Source: Flavobacteriaceae bacterium (GTDB lineage: Bacteria > Bacteroidota > Bacteroidia > Flavobacteriales > Flavobacteriaceae). From it: 64,000 nt of DNA. The position numbers and the translations under genes are program-made. Below are positions 17,748 to 26,706 of the stretch, piece by piece (within the stretch, counting starts at the first letter, position 1; every line of letters begins with the position of its first letter). The DNA lies in assembly GCA_024640565.1 (NCBI GenBank), contig JAHEET010000002.1, positions 62,001 to 126,000 on the forward strand, written 5' to 3'. The notes under the pieces are model-generated. The model saw nothing but the letters and a program-made list of their open reading frames with translations, had not been told where the DNA came from and ran no database searches.

Positions 17748-18649
17748 TGCTAAAGATAGCATACCATCCTATTTATAGTCACGAATTGCCTGCAGGTCAT
17801 CGATTCCCAATGGAAAAATATGACCTGCTTCCAGAACAATTATTATATGAAGGGACCTGTATTGCTGAAAACTTCTTCACCCCAGAAATTCCAAACAGCA
17901 AGCATTTTTTTACGGTGCATGATCCTGAATACTTCTTTGATTTATTCAATATCTCGCTTTCTCAAAAAGCGGCTAGAAAAATTGGCTTTCCGTTATCGGA
18001 AGTGCTAATTGATCGAGAAATGATCATCGCAGATGGTACCATGAAAGCAAGTGAATTTGCCCTACAATTTGGTATTTCCATGAATATTGCGGGCGGAACA
18101 CATCATGCTTTTTCAAACAGAGGGGAAGCTTTTTGCATGCTGAATGACCAAGCTATTGGAGCAAGATACCTCCAACAGAAAGGGCTTGCCAAAAAAATTC
18201 TTATCGTAGATTTAGACGTCCATCAAGGGAATGGTACTGCCGAAATCTTTCAAAAGGATGCTTCTGTTTTTACCTTCTCCATGCATGGAGAAAAAAATTA
18301 TCCCTTTACAAAAGAGAAAAGCGACTTAGACATTGAGTTAAAAACGGACACGAATGATACAGAATATCTCTCCCTTTTAAAAGACACGCTACCAAAACTC
18401 ATTCAGCAAGAAAAACCAGACTTTATCTATTACTTATGTGGAGTTGATATCATTGCAACAGATAAACTAGGGAAATTAGCACTGAGCATTGAAGGGTGTA
18501 AAGAACGAGACCGGTTTGTGTTACAAACCTGTTTCGATTTACAAATCCCAGTAATGTGTTCTATGGGGGGTGGATATTCCCCGGATGTTAATACCATCGT
18601 CAATGCACATGCCAATACTTTTAGAGTAGCACAAGAAATTTATTTTTAA
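17747..18649 (+). CDS. Histone deacetylase-superfamily (arginase/deacetylase fold) hydrolase
   Basis: The 300-residue protein has the HDAC-fold active site: His119-His120 in GGTHHAF, Asp155, Asp157 and His159 in VDLDVHQGNGT, a third zinc ligand Asp in CGVDIIATD, and the GGGYS loop. Bacterial members remove acetyl groups from polyamines, acetoin-related compounds or proteins. The substrate here is unknown. Its start overlaps the metG stop by one base, so it is co-translated with a tRNA synthetase; a role in lysine or protein deacetylation is possible but unproven. No signal peptide. Confidence 0.92.
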   Translation: MLKIAYHPIYSHELPAGHRFPMEKYDLLPEQLLYEGTCIAENFFTPEIPNSKHFFTVHDPEYFFDLFNISLSQKAARKIGFPLSEVLIDREMIIADGTMKASEFALQFGISMNIAGGTHHAFSNRGEAFCMLNDQAIGARYLQQKGLAKKILIVDLDVHQGNGTAEIFQKDASVFTFSMHGEKNYPFTKEKSDLDIELKTDTNDTEYLSLLKDTLPKLIQQEKPDFIYYLCGVDIIATDKLGKLALSIEGCKERDRFVLQTCFDLQIPVMCSMGGGYSPDVNTIVNAHANTFRVAQEIYF

Positions 18650-18650
18650 A

Positions 18651-18688
18651 AAAAGAAACCTGAACGAATCGTCCAGGTTTCTCTTTTT
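18651..18688. terminator. Bidirectional terminator between the HDAC-like gene and ssb
   Basis: GAAACCTG (18655-18662) pairs with CAGGTTTC (18674-18681), with an A-run before and a T-run after, so it works for both convergent genes. Confidence 0.85.
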
Positions 18689-18707
18689 CATAACAACTAA
18701 CAAGGTG

Positions 18708-19043
18708 TTACTTACTCCCCAGTAGCAATAAATCATTCACTAGAATTTCTGTAACATATCTTTTTTCTCCTTCCTTCGTTTCATAGGAACGGTTCGTGAG
18801 TTTTCCTTCTACTGCAATTTCTTGCCCTTTCTTTACATAGTTTTCTACAACATTTACAAGGCCACCTCTCACAACAACATTGTGCCAGTACGCTCGCTCA
18901 ACTTTTGTGCCTTCTTTGTCTTTGAAACTATCGTCTGTGGCAATTGAAAATTTTGCCATTTTGTTTCCGTCTTGGAAAGTTACGATTTCTGGTTCTCCAC
19001 CCAATCTACCAATTAACTGTACTTTGTTTCTTAACGTATTCAT
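18708..19043 (-). CDS. ssb: Single-stranded DNA-binding protein, short form
   Basis: The 111-residue OB-fold protein starts MNTLRNKVQLIGRLGGEPEI and contains the conserved WHNVVVRGGL and KGQEIAVEGKLTNRSYE stretches. It ends LLLLGSK directly after the OB fold. It therefore lacks the flexible linker and acidic tip (DDDIPF type) with which full-length SSB recruits repair and replication proteins. It probably binds single-stranded DNA as a tetramer but acts as an accessory SSB; a full-length copy would be expected elsewhere in the genome. Single gene with its own terminator. Confidence 0.9.
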   Translation of the reverse strand: MNTLRNKVQLIGRLGGEPEIVTFQDGNKMAKFSIATDDSFKDKEGTKVERAYWHNVVVRGGLVNVVENYVKKGQEIAVEGKLTNRSYETKEGEKRYVTEILVNDLLLLGSK

Positions 19044-19211
19044 AAGATAAGTTTTTTAAAACACCTGCTTTCGCTTGGTGTATGTTTATATTTGTTTTTG
19101 TTGATTCGTTTCAACACTGAAAAGATGCGACAGCAAAGAAGTTTTATTCGGTTGGAAAGCAATTGCTTTCGGTTGTAATTATTTGTAGTCGTTTGTAAAC
19201 GAATAATCCTG

Positions 19212-19219
19212 TATCTTTG
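19212..19219 (+). promoter_or_regulatory. -7 box only 4 bases before a start codon
   Basis: TATCTTTG matches TAnnTTTG and is preceded by TTTG at 19192-19195 with a 16-base spacer. The ATG of the next gene begins 5 bases after the box, so transcription would start at or next to the start codon (leaderless mRNA). Confidence 0.5.
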
Positions 19220-19223
19220 ACTC

Positions 19224-19577
19224 ATGGAAAAAAGAGAATGTTTAGCATGCAAAGAACCCGTAAAAGGGAGAGTAGACAAGAAATTCTGTTCTGATTATTG
19301 TAGAAATGCCTATAATAATAACGTAAATAAGGACAGTAAAAACCTGATTCGGAATATCAATAATCGGCTACGAAAAAATCATAAGATTTTAACGGATTTA
19401 AACGTTTCTGGAAAAACCAAGGTCAGCAGAACCAAATTATACGATAAAGGATTCGACTTTCAGTTTTTCACCTCACTCTACAAAACCAAAACTGGGAATA
19501 CCTATTTTTATATCTATGATGAAGGATATTTGGCTTTAGAAAATGAACTCTTCTTACTCATTCGAAAAGAACGTTAA
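19224..19577 (+). CDS. Small zinc-ribbon protein of unknown function
   Basis: The 117-residue basic protein starts with a zinc-binding motif Cys6-x2-Cys9 and Cys22-x3-Cys26 (FCSDYCRNAY), the pattern of small zinc ribbons, followed by an Asn/Lys/Arg-rich helix and a C-terminal beta part (FYIYDEGYLALENE). I recognise it as a conserved type in the Flavobacteriaceae but know no function; nucleic acid binding is plausible from the charge and ribbon. The start cannot be moved downstream without losing Cys6 and Cys9. It lies between ssb and tadA. Confidence 0.75.
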   Translation: MEKRECLACKEPVKGRVDKKFCSDYCRNAYNNNVNKDSKNLIRNINNRLRKNHKILTDLNVSGKTKVSRTKLYDKGFDFQFFTSLYKTKTGNTYFYIYDEGYLALENELFLLIRKER

Positions 19578-19611
19578 AGCAATTAGATTTTTTTTAAAAG
19601 ACGGAAATTGC

Positions 19612-20061
19612 TTAGTTCTGGTTTCTTTTTGCAGCAAAAAATCGCTTTAAGATTTGTGAGCATTCGTTTTCTAAAATACCGCCAATCACTTTTGTTTTTG
19701 GATGTAGTTTGGTTTTTAAGTTCACAAAACCTCGATCGGATTCAGCGGCACCATATACAATTTTACCAAGCTGCGCCCAGTAGCTTGCACCAGCACACAT
19801 TTGACAGGGTTCTAGAGTCACATACAACGTACATTCTTTCAAATACTTTCCTCCAAGAAAATCGGCAGCGGCTGTAAAAGCTTGCATTTCGGCATGCGCT
19901 GTAACATCATTTAAAGTTTCTGTTAGGTTGTGGGCTCTTGCTATAATTTGATCTTTTAAAACAATCACAACTCCCACTGGCACTTCCCCTTTGTCAAAAG
20001 CAGTAGTGGCTTCTTGCAGTGCTTTTTTCATAAAATAGGTATCATCAAAGGGCGCTATCAT
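19612..20061 (-). CDS. tadA: tRNA adenosine deaminase-type nucleoside deaminase
   Basis: The 149-residue protein has the zinc-dependent deaminase site: His56 and Glu58 in AHAEMQAF, then Cys86 and Cys89 in PCQMCAGA. Length and the N-terminal DDTYFMKKALQEA helix fit TadA, which converts A34 to inosine in tRNA-Arg(ACG). A guanine deaminase of the same family is a less likely alternative. A -7 box TAAATTTG lies about 20 bases upstream, and the gene diverges from dxs. Confidence 0.88.
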   Translation of the reverse strand: MIAPFDDTYFMKKALQEATTAFDKGEVPVGVVIVLKDQIIARAHNLTETLNDVTAHAEMQAFTAAADFLGGKYLKECTLYVTLEPCQMCAGASYWAQLGKIVYGAAESDRGFVNLKTKLHPKTKVIGGILENECSQILKRFFAAKRNQN

Positions 20062-20080
20062 CTCGGAAGTATTGGAAGTA

Positions 20081-20088
20081 CAAATTTA
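20081..20088 (-). promoter_or_regulatory. Bacteroidota -7 box for tadA
   Basis: The minus strand reads TAAATTTG, exact TAnnTTTG, 19 bases before the tadA ATG. Confidence 0.4.
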
Positions 20089-20154
20089 AGTAATTTATTT
20101 ACGATAGATTTGCATTTCTTTGGGTTCGTTTTACGGACACAAAAAGTTATATTG

Positions 20155-20162
20155 TATTTTTG
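20155..20162 (+). promoter_or_regulatory. -7 box 7 bases before the dxs start
   Basis: TATTTTTG matches TAnnTTTG. The dxs ATG begins 8 bases after its last base, so the mRNA leader would be almost absent. Confidence 0.4.
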
Positions 20163-20169
20163 TATTTCC

Positions 20170-21939
20170 ATGACGCATTTGTTGAAGCACATATCACATC
20201 CAGCAGATTTAAGAAAATTAAGTCCAGCACAACTCCCACAGTTGGCGGCAGAATTGCGTGCATTTATTATTGATGTTGTTGCTACGAAAGAAGGTCATTT
20301 AGGAGCAAGCTTGGGTGTTGTAGAGCTTACCATAGCATTGCATTATTTATTTGATACTCCCAATGATTTATTGGTATGGGATGTTGGACACCAAGCCTAC
20401 GGGCACAAAATTTTAACCGGAAGAAAAGAACGTTTTCATACCAACAGACGCTATGAAGGCATTGCTGGATTTCCAACAAGAAAAGAAAGCGAATTTGATG
20501 CTTTCGGGGTTGGGCATTCTTCGACCTCTATTTCTGCTGCGCTAGGAATGGCCATCGCCTCCAACTTAAAAGGAGCCACCGAAAAACAACATATTGCCGT
20601 TATTGGCGACGCTTCTATTGCTAGCGGAATGGCCTTTGAGGCATTGAATCATGCGGGCGTTTCTAAGGCCAATTTACTCATCATTCTAAACGACAATGCC
20701 ATTGGCATAGATCCAGCTGTTGGTGCATTAAAAGCATATTTAACAAAGGTGAAATCTAATCGAAAAGTAGCCACACAAAACAATATTATAAAAGCCCTAA
20801 ATTTTGATTATTCTGGCCCTGTAGACGGTCATAATTTGCCAAAATTACTTGCTGAGTTAGATCGTTTAAAATCTGTTAAAGGGCCAAAATTTTTACATGT
20901 TATTACCACCAAAGGAAAAGGGCTACAGCTAGCTGAAGAAGATCAAGTAACCTATCATGCACCCGGGAAGTTTGATAAACTTTCGGGAGTTCGGCTTAAA
21001 AAAGAAAACAATTTATACACCAAATACCAAGATGTCTTTGGAAAGACCTTGGTAGAATTGGCCTCAGAAAACAAGAATATTGTGGGTATTACACCCGCAA
21101 TGCTCACAGGGAGTTCTTTGAAGTTTATGCTGCATAAATTTCCAGAAAGAACCTTTGATGTTGGAATTGCAGAACAGCATGCGGTGACTTTAGCCGCGGG
21201 CATGGCCACGCAAGGATTGGTCCCATTTTGTGCTATTTATTCTACTTTTTTACAACGTGCTTATGACCAAATAATACATGATGTTGCCTTGCAAAACCTT
21301 CCTGTCATCTTCTGTTTAGACAGAGCTGGTTTGGTGGGTGAAGATGGTGCAACACATCATGGGGTCTTTGATTTGTCGTACTTACGATTGATTCCCAATA
21401 TAAGTATCTGTGCTCCAAGAAATGAAATTGAATTGCGAAATCTTCTGTATACCGCGCAATTAGGGTTGAAACATCCGATGGCAATTCGATATCCAAGAGG
21501 AACGGGAACAATTGTTGATTGGGAACAGCCTTTTGAAGCCATTGAGATTGGTGCAGGGGAACTTTTGCGTACAGGAACAAAAACAGCACTCTTGTCTATC
21601 GGAACAATAGCAAACAACGTCGGTAAAGCACTCGATTTAATAAAAGACCCTACTCCTTTTTCGCATTATGATCTGCGTTTTGTAAAGCCATTGGATACCC
21701 AATTGTTACATACCATTTTTACAGAACATACGAATATCATTACCATTGAAGATGGCGCTATAAAAGGAGGTTTTGGAAGTGCTATCTTAGAGTTTGCTTC
21801 CGAAAACAACTACCAGCAACCAATAAAAATATTGGGCATTCCCGATATTTTCATTGAACACGGAACTGTTGTAAAACTGCAAGAAAAAATTGGGTTAGAC
21901 CCCCTTTCTTTGTCAAAAGAATTTCTAAATTTTACATAA
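20170..21939 (+). CDS. dxs: 1-deoxy-D-xylulose-5-phosphate synthase
   Basis: From the ATG at 20170 the protein has 589 residues; the frame is open upstream to 20014, but that part is not conserved-looking and lies over the tadA promoter. It shows the thiamine diphosphate motif starting GDASIASGMAFEALNHAG and ending LNDNAIGI, the catalytic-type His stretches (VGHSSTSISAALG) and the transketolase pyrimidine domain (DVGIAEQHAVTLAAGMA). It condenses pyruvate and glyceraldehyde 3-phosphate, the first step of the MEP isoprenoid pathway. Closed by a strong terminator. Confidence 0.96.
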   Translation: MTHLLKHISHPADLRKLSPAQLPQLAAELRAFIIDVVATKEGHLGASLGVVELTIALHYLFDTPNDLLVWDVGHQAYGHKILTGRKERFHTNRRYEGIAGFPTRKESEFDAFGVGHSSTSISAALGMAIASNLKGATEKQHIAVIGDASIASGMAFEALNHAGVSKANLLIILNDNAIGIDPAVGALKAYLTKVKSNRKVATQNNIIKALNFDYSGPVDGHNLPKLLAELDRLKSVKGPKFLHVITTKGKGLQLAEEDQVTYHAPGKFDKLSGVRLKKENNLYTKYQDVFGKTLVELASENKNIVGITPAMLTGSSLKFMLHKFPERTFDVGIAEQHAVTLAAGMATQGLVPFCAIYSTFLQRAYDQIIHDVALQNLPVIFCLDRAGLVGEDGATHHGVFDLSYLRLIPNISICAPRNEIELRNLLYTAQLGLKHPMAIRYPRGTGTIVDWEQPFEAIEIGAGELLRTGTKTALLSIGTIANNVGKALDLIKDPTPFSHYDLRFVKPLDTQLLHTIFTEHTNIITIEDGAIKGGFGSAILEFASENNYQQPIKILGIPDIFIEHGTVVKLQEKIGLDPLSLSKEFLNFT

Positions 21940-21969
21940 AAAAAGACGCTTTTTATAGCGTCTTTTTTT
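21938..21969. terminator. Bidirectional terminator between dxs and the T9SS gene
   Basis: AAAAAAAGACGCT (21938-21950) and AGCGTCTTTTTTT (21957-21969) form a perfect stem around TTTTAT. Read leftward it ends the T9SS cargo gene. Confidence 0.93.
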
Positions 21970-21989
21970 ATTGATGTTCTAATGTCTAA

Positions 21990-24900
21990 TTATTCAATGA
22001 CAATCTTCTCTGAAGCTTTTCTACCTGCCTGGTCAATTACGTTTACAATGTAAACTCCTGCGCGGGTATTTAAAGAAATTTCTTGTCTTTCGTTGGTATT
22101 AAAGTCCAAAGTTGCTGCATATACCTGTCTTCCTCTAAGATCGAATACTGCTACTTGTGAAACCTTTAATTCATTTTTTCCATAGATGGTAAAATCTCCG
22201 TTTGATATGGTTGGGTATACAGTAAATGTATCATTCCCTTTCAATACTTCATCAATAGACGCAGATGCCTCAGTAAATTGTCCGGAGAAAACACCTCTAC
22301 CATAAGTAGCGGCAAAAACCGCATTGTCGTCTCTTAAATCAAGATCCATTACTTTCACATTTTTCATCCCATTGTTGGATTGCACCCAATTTGGATTTTC
22401 GGCATTAAAGTTTGCTGTTTTCCACACCCCTAACTCTGTTCCAATAATTACTTCTTCAGGTCTTAATGGATTTTGTAAAATGGCTTTTACAGGAATGTCT
22501 GGGAAATCTCCTTCTTTTGAAGACCAGCTCGCACCGGCATCACTAGAATACCAGATGTTTTTTACACCATAATTATGCATGGTTACAAAAATTTCATTCT
22601 CACTAGCACCATATTCGATATCAGAAACAGTTCCAACAAATTCGGGTCCTGTAATTTCAGACCAGGTTGGAGCATCTCCATCTGCATTGTCAATTTGTAT
22701 AATTTTCCCGTTTTTTAAGCCTGCTAGTAATTTTGTAGCTGTTGTGGTATATGGAGAAACTTTCATCGCAGAAGGTGCTTGATCCATTAAGTTGTCGCTT
22801 AAATTTGTCTTCCCTATAAACCCTGAATTAACGTCCTTATATCTTCGAATATAATAGAGTGTCCCTGTAGAGTAATTGGAATACAAAATATCTAAATTCG
22901 AGTCCAATTCTTCTTGATTTATAAAATCGCCATTAGGGCCGGTTTCTGAATTAATGATTCTAGTAATCCCAACGGTTAAATCTCGCAAACGAATGTTATT
23001 GTTGTACACGTAATTTGAAATGTAATAGTTGTCTGTTCCGTCTTGATCGAAGAAACTATACGCACCATCTCCTCCTTGTGCTTGGATAGAACTATTTACG
23101 CCTGCACTCGCATTGGTAAACAATTGGGTTCCGTTGTCTTGGGCTCCAGCAATAAAATTATCTCCAATGGCCGCTGTTGTTGGTGCAACCCCTACCGTAT
23201 AAAATTGTAAGGTATTGTATCCATTGTTTCTTGCATTGATATTTACCCCTCCATCATTGGAAAAATACACGCCGCCGTCATTGGAAAAAAGCATTCTGGT
23301 TGATGAGTTTCCTGAAAAAGCCAAACCGTGTTGATCGGCATGTACTATAGGAACATTTAACCCTGATAAAAAGTTGTTGTTTGACCATTTGGATATTTGA
23401 GAATAGGAAGTCCCTCCATTGGTACTTTTGAACAAATCGATTCCACCTACAAATATTTTTTCGTCATTATTTGGATCTACTCGTAATAATAAATCATAAA
23501 AAGCTTGACCTCTTGTAAAATCAGTAGAAGGAATCCCGGAATCAGCGTCTTCTGGAAGTCCTAAGGTAGATACACTTCCAAAGGCATTGGTGGTTTTATA
23601 AAGTCCAACTGGAGCTCCAGAAGTACTCAATTGTGCCAATACATATATTTTAGCGGGATCTGTTTTTGAGCAAGCAATCTCAACTCTTTGCCCATCGGGA
23701 ACAGTATGTTTTAATACAAAATTAGTTGCATCTGTATCCGTGGATTGAAAGATCGCTCCTCCTCCATCACCAAAAATATCTGAGGTTGTAGCTATATAAA
23801 CAGAATTATCTGCGGCTATTTTTATGTTGTTTGGTTCATGAATTCCTCCTTCTGAGTTTGTTGGAAGGGTTAATTTTGTAAACGTAGTACCGTCTGTAGA
23901 TTTGTATACTCCTCGATCGTGGATTCCAAATAATGTAGAAGGCGATGCAATTCCATAAACCGCATCTCCTGCGGCTACAAACACTTCTGAAACGCCTCCA
24001 TTGTCTCTCACAACAATGTCATTTACGTGCTGTACTCCATTGGATACAATAAAGTTGGATCCATTCCCTCTGGTGCTAGAGAGTGTTACATTCACAGAAC
24101 CTCCTGTCAATGCATCCATCACACGGGCACCGTCGTCTTTAGAAATCATCACGGTAGGGATGGTAATGCCAGCATCATCACCTCCTTGATTGATAGGGAT
24201 TCCAGGCACATTATTTACAATTATTACGGCAATTGCTCCTGCATCTTGTGCATTATTCACTTTGTCTACAAAGGGACAACTTCCTCTTCGAATGACCGCA
24301 ATTTTACCACTAATGGCTGCTGAATTATTTAGGGATGTACAACCATCCTCTGTGGGTGTCACACCATCATCTGCTAACACTAAATCTGCCGTGACGGGTG
24401 GGTTGAGGCCACCACCAAAACTGGTAGACAGCACTGCAAAATAGTCTCCAGCTATACTTGTTGGACTATTGATCGCCATTTTGGCATTTGCTTCAAAAAG
24501 GGTTTCTCCTTCGACACCTCCAAAAACATGGGTCCAAGTAGCGCCTCCGTCTGTTGTTCTCCAAACTCCGTTCCCATTTACATCGCCACCAACATAAGAC
24601 TCTCCGGTACCCACATACCAAGTCATTGAATCATTTGGGTCAATAGCAATACATGAAACAGCTAAGTTTTCTGGAATATCTACCTGCGTCCATACAGCTC
24701 CTGCATTTGAAATGTTGGTGTTTTTCCACAAACCACCACTCACTCCTCCAGCGTATACTGTTTCTTGAGTTTCATCATTGGGATCAAAAATTAAAGCACG
24801 GGTTCTTCCTCCAACATTGTCTGGGCCTCGGTCCTGCCATGCAGTATCGTCGCCATCACCAGGGGTTCTTCCTGATTGCCTTAAAACTTCTAAATCGTTT

Positions 24901-25169
24901 TGAAGTTGAAATACGTTTTCTTTATGGGTTCTCCCTGTAGCGGGGTTTATCTCGTTCAAATACTCTTGTTCAAAAAAAGCATTGGGAGGCAACCCTTGTA
25001 ATTTCCGATCCTGCTTAGATAAACTTTTCGTCTTGTTATACGGATGGTTTCGTAGGAAATCTGCATGCGATTTTTTTAACTGTGCTGTCTTATCTTCTGT
25101 TTCTAAATAAGTATAAAACAAACTAGCTATAACTAAAGCTACGAGTGATAAAAGGAATGTTTTTTTCAT
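21990..25169 (-). CDS. T9SS-exported propeller protein with a PA domain
   Basis: I start at the ATG at 25169 (two in-frame ATGs lie 12 and 24 bases upstream), which begins the signal-anchor MKKTFLLSLVALVIASLFYTY. The 1059-residue protein has sortilin/BNR-like propeller blades (repeated GGVSGGLWKN, SNDGGVYFS, YSSDAGASW), interrupted at about residues 255-370 by a protease-associated (PA) domain (GKIAVIRRGSCPFVDKVNNA). It ends in a type A T9SS sorting domain (VYPTISNGDFTIY ... GVYIVNVID). It should be secreted or displayed on the surface. No protease catalytic motif is visible. A -7 box lies 26 bases upstream. Confidence 0.92.
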   Translation of the reverse strand: MKKTFLLSLVALVIASLFYTYLETEDKTAQLKKSHADFLRNHPYNKTKSLSKQDRKLQGLPPNAFFEQEYLNEINPATGRTHKENVFQLQNDLEVLRQSGRTPGDGDDTAWQDRGPDNVGGRTRALIFDPNDETQETVYAGGVSGGLWKNTNISNAGAVWTQVDIPENLAVSCIAIDPNDSMTWYVGTGESYVGGDVNGNGVWRTTDGGATWTHVFGGVEGETLFEANAKMAINSPTSIAGDYFAVLSTSFGGGLNPPVTADLVLADDGVTPTEDGCTSLNNSAAISGKIAVIRRGSCPFVDKVNNAQDAGAIAVIIVNNVPGIPINQGGDDAGITIPTVMISKDDGARVMDALTGGSVNVTLSSTRGNGSNFIVSNGVQHVNDIVVRDNGGVSEVFVAAGDAVYGIASPSTLFGIHDRGVYKSTDGTTFTKLTLPTNSEGGIHEPNNIKIAADNSVYIATTSDIFGDGGGAIFQSTDTDATNFVLKHTVPDGQRVEIACSKTDPAKIYVLAQLSTSGAPVGLYKTTNAFGSVSTLGLPEDADSGIPSTDFTRGQAFYDLLLRVDPNNDEKIFVGGIDLFKSTNGGTSYSQISKWSNNNFLSGLNVPIVHADQHGLAFSGNSSTRMLFSNDGGVYFSNDGGVNINARNNGYNTLQFYTVGVAPTTAAIGDNFIAGAQDNGTQLFTNASAGVNSSIQAQGGDGAYSFFDQDGTDNYYISNYVYNNNIRLRDLTVGITRIINSETGPNGDFINQEELDSNLDILYSNYSTGTLYYIRRYKDVNSGFIGKTNLSDNLMDQAPSAMKVSPYTTTATKLLAGLKNGKIIQIDNADGDAPTWSEITGPEFVGTVSDIEYGASENEIFVTMHNYGVKNIWYSSDAGASWSSKEGDFPDIPVKAILQNPLRPEEVIIGTELGVWKTANFNAENPNWVQSNNGMKNVKVMDLDLRDDNAVFAATYGRGVFSGQFTEASASIDEVLKGNDTFTVYPTISNGDFTIYGKNELKVSQVAVFDLRGRQVYAATLDFNTNERQEISLNTRAGVYIVNVIDQAGRKASEKIVIE

Positions 25170-25194
25170 AATTGATGGCATTATTTTTTGCATT

Positions 25195-25202
25195 CAAATT
25201 TA
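25195..25202 (-). promoter_or_regulatory. Bacteroidota -7 box for the T9SS gene
   Basis: The minus strand reads TAAATTTG 26 bases before the ATG at 25169, in the short gap after dgt. Its position supports the later start codon and a separate transcript. Confidence 0.4.
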
Positions 25203-25218
25203 AGCATTCAAATTATTA

Positions 25219-26559
25219 TTATATAATATTTCCTGTTAATTTTTGATGTGTACGGATTGCATAACTATCTGACATTCTGGATACATAAGTACAAATCTGC
25301 ATAATTCGATTGTATAAACTAGCATCCTCTGATTGATATTCTTTCGGCAATAAATTTAAGATTAGCTGATCATAATTCGAATAATTTTGATCGTATTTAT
25401 TGTTAACTGCACTCACAAAAACGTGTAATAAGTCGGCAATGATGCGATAGCCTGCTACTTCTTTTTCTACCACTTCTTGACTTTTGTAAATTTTGTCAAC
25501 ACTAATTTTTATGATGTCATTAATTTGTGCTTCATAAGAGCATTTTTCTAACAATGATTTGTCAAAATTTCCTGTTAGAATACTTTCTTCATTGTCTAAA
25601 AATATTTGTACTGCTTGATTGATTAGTGTATTAATTGCCAGGGCGCGCAGATAACTCACGCGGTCTTTGGTATGTTGCAAACTGTGGTATTTTTTAGAAT
25701 CTATACGGTCTCTTACGAGATTGATCAAGTATTCTAAAGCATACTCTTCTTCTATTAGTCCAAGATTGATCCCGTCTTCAAAATCGATGATCGTATAACA
25801 AATATCATCGGCTGCTTCTACCAAATAGGCCAAGGGGTGCCTGTAAAATGAAATGTCTGGCGAAGTCGATTTTTGCAACATGCCCAAATCCTGAACAATG
25901 TCTAAAAATTCGGATTTTTCAGATTGAAAAACACCGTATTTTTTGTCTACAACATGTTTGGTCGGCTTTTTCGGTAAGCTTTCTTTTGGATATTTTAAAA
26001 ACGCTCCTAAGGTCGCATAGGATAGTCGCAAACCGCCAGGAACACCATCTTTTGTTGCTGTTAAAATTTTAAACCCATTGGCATTTCCTTCAAAATCAAT
26101 AAGATCTTGGTATTCTTTTGCTGTCAGTTGTGCTTTGTATTTTACTCCTTCTCCAGATTTAAAATACTCTCCAATTGCTTTTTCACCAGAATGCCCGAAG
26201 GGTGGATTTCCAATATCATGCATGACCGAGGCTGCTGCCACTATAGCGCCAAAATCATTAAATGTATATCCCAATTGGGCTAAGTTTGGATGACGTTCTA
26301 ATAAGACTGTCCCCACTTTTCTTCCGAGGGTTCGTCCAACAACAGAAACTTCTAAACTATGGGTTAATCGCGTGTGTACAAAGTCGGTTTGGGAAAGTGG
26401 AATTACTTGTGTTTTATCTTGTAGACTTCTAAATGCCGATGAAAATATAATTCGATCAAAATCGACATCAAACCCTAAACGGGTTTCATCTTGTGCTGCT
26501 CTTGGACGCTTTTGTATGTCTCCTGCACGTTTTAACGAAAGAAGTTGTTCCCAGTTCAT
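25219..26559 (-). CDS. dgt: dGTP triphosphohydrolase (HD domain)
   Basis: The 446-residue protein has the HD-domain metal site: His in THSLEVS, the HD pair in ASVMHDIGNPPFGHSGE, and the late Asp in EAADDICYTIIDFEDG. The start RAAQDETRLGFDVDFDRIIFSSAFRSLQDKTQV is the typical dGTPase N-terminus. It hydrolyses dGTP (or other dNTPs) to the nucleoside and triphosphate, which controls dNTP pools and can limit phages. It is encoded downstream of the ribonucleotide reductase genes on the same strand but behind a terminator. Confidence 0.93.
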   Translation of the reverse strand: MNWEQLLSLKRAGDIQKRPRAAQDETRLGFDVDFDRIIFSSAFRSLQDKTQVIPLSQTDFVHTRLTHSLEVSVVGRTLGRKVGTVLLERHPNLAQLGYTFNDFGAIVAAASVMHDIGNPPFGHSGEKAIGEYFKSGEGVKYKAQLTAKEYQDLIDFEGNANGFKILTATKDGVPGGLRLSYATLGAFLKYPKESLPKKPTKHVVDKKYGVFQSEKSEFLDIVQDLGMLQKSTSPDISFYRHPLAYLVEAADDICYTIIDFEDGINLGLIEEEYALEYLINLVRDRIDSKKYHSLQHTKDRVSYLRALAINTLINQAVQIFLDNEESILTGNFDKSLLEKCSYEAQINDIIKISVDKIYKSQEVVEKEVAGYRIIADLLHVFVSAVNNKYDQNYSNYDQLILNLLPKEYQSEDASLYNRIMQICTYVSRMSDSYAIRTHQKLTGNII

Positions 26560-26655
26560 GGATGGTATGGATTTAAGTGTGCTGACCCTAATTCAATGGC
26601 TCAGTGTTTTGTGTTATTAGACTCCCTTAATAGGATGCGCTTGGTACGAAAATAC

Positions 26656-26685
26656 AAAAAGAGATGCATTGCTACATCTCTTTTT
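26656..26685 (-). terminator. Terminator downstream of nrdA
   Basis: AAAAAGAGATG (26656-26666) pairs with CATCTCTTTTT (26675-26685) around an 8-base loop. Read on the minus strand it follows the nrdA stop by about 20 bases. Confidence 0.85.
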
Positions 26686-26706
26686 ATCGATCTTTCATTT
26701 AGTTTT

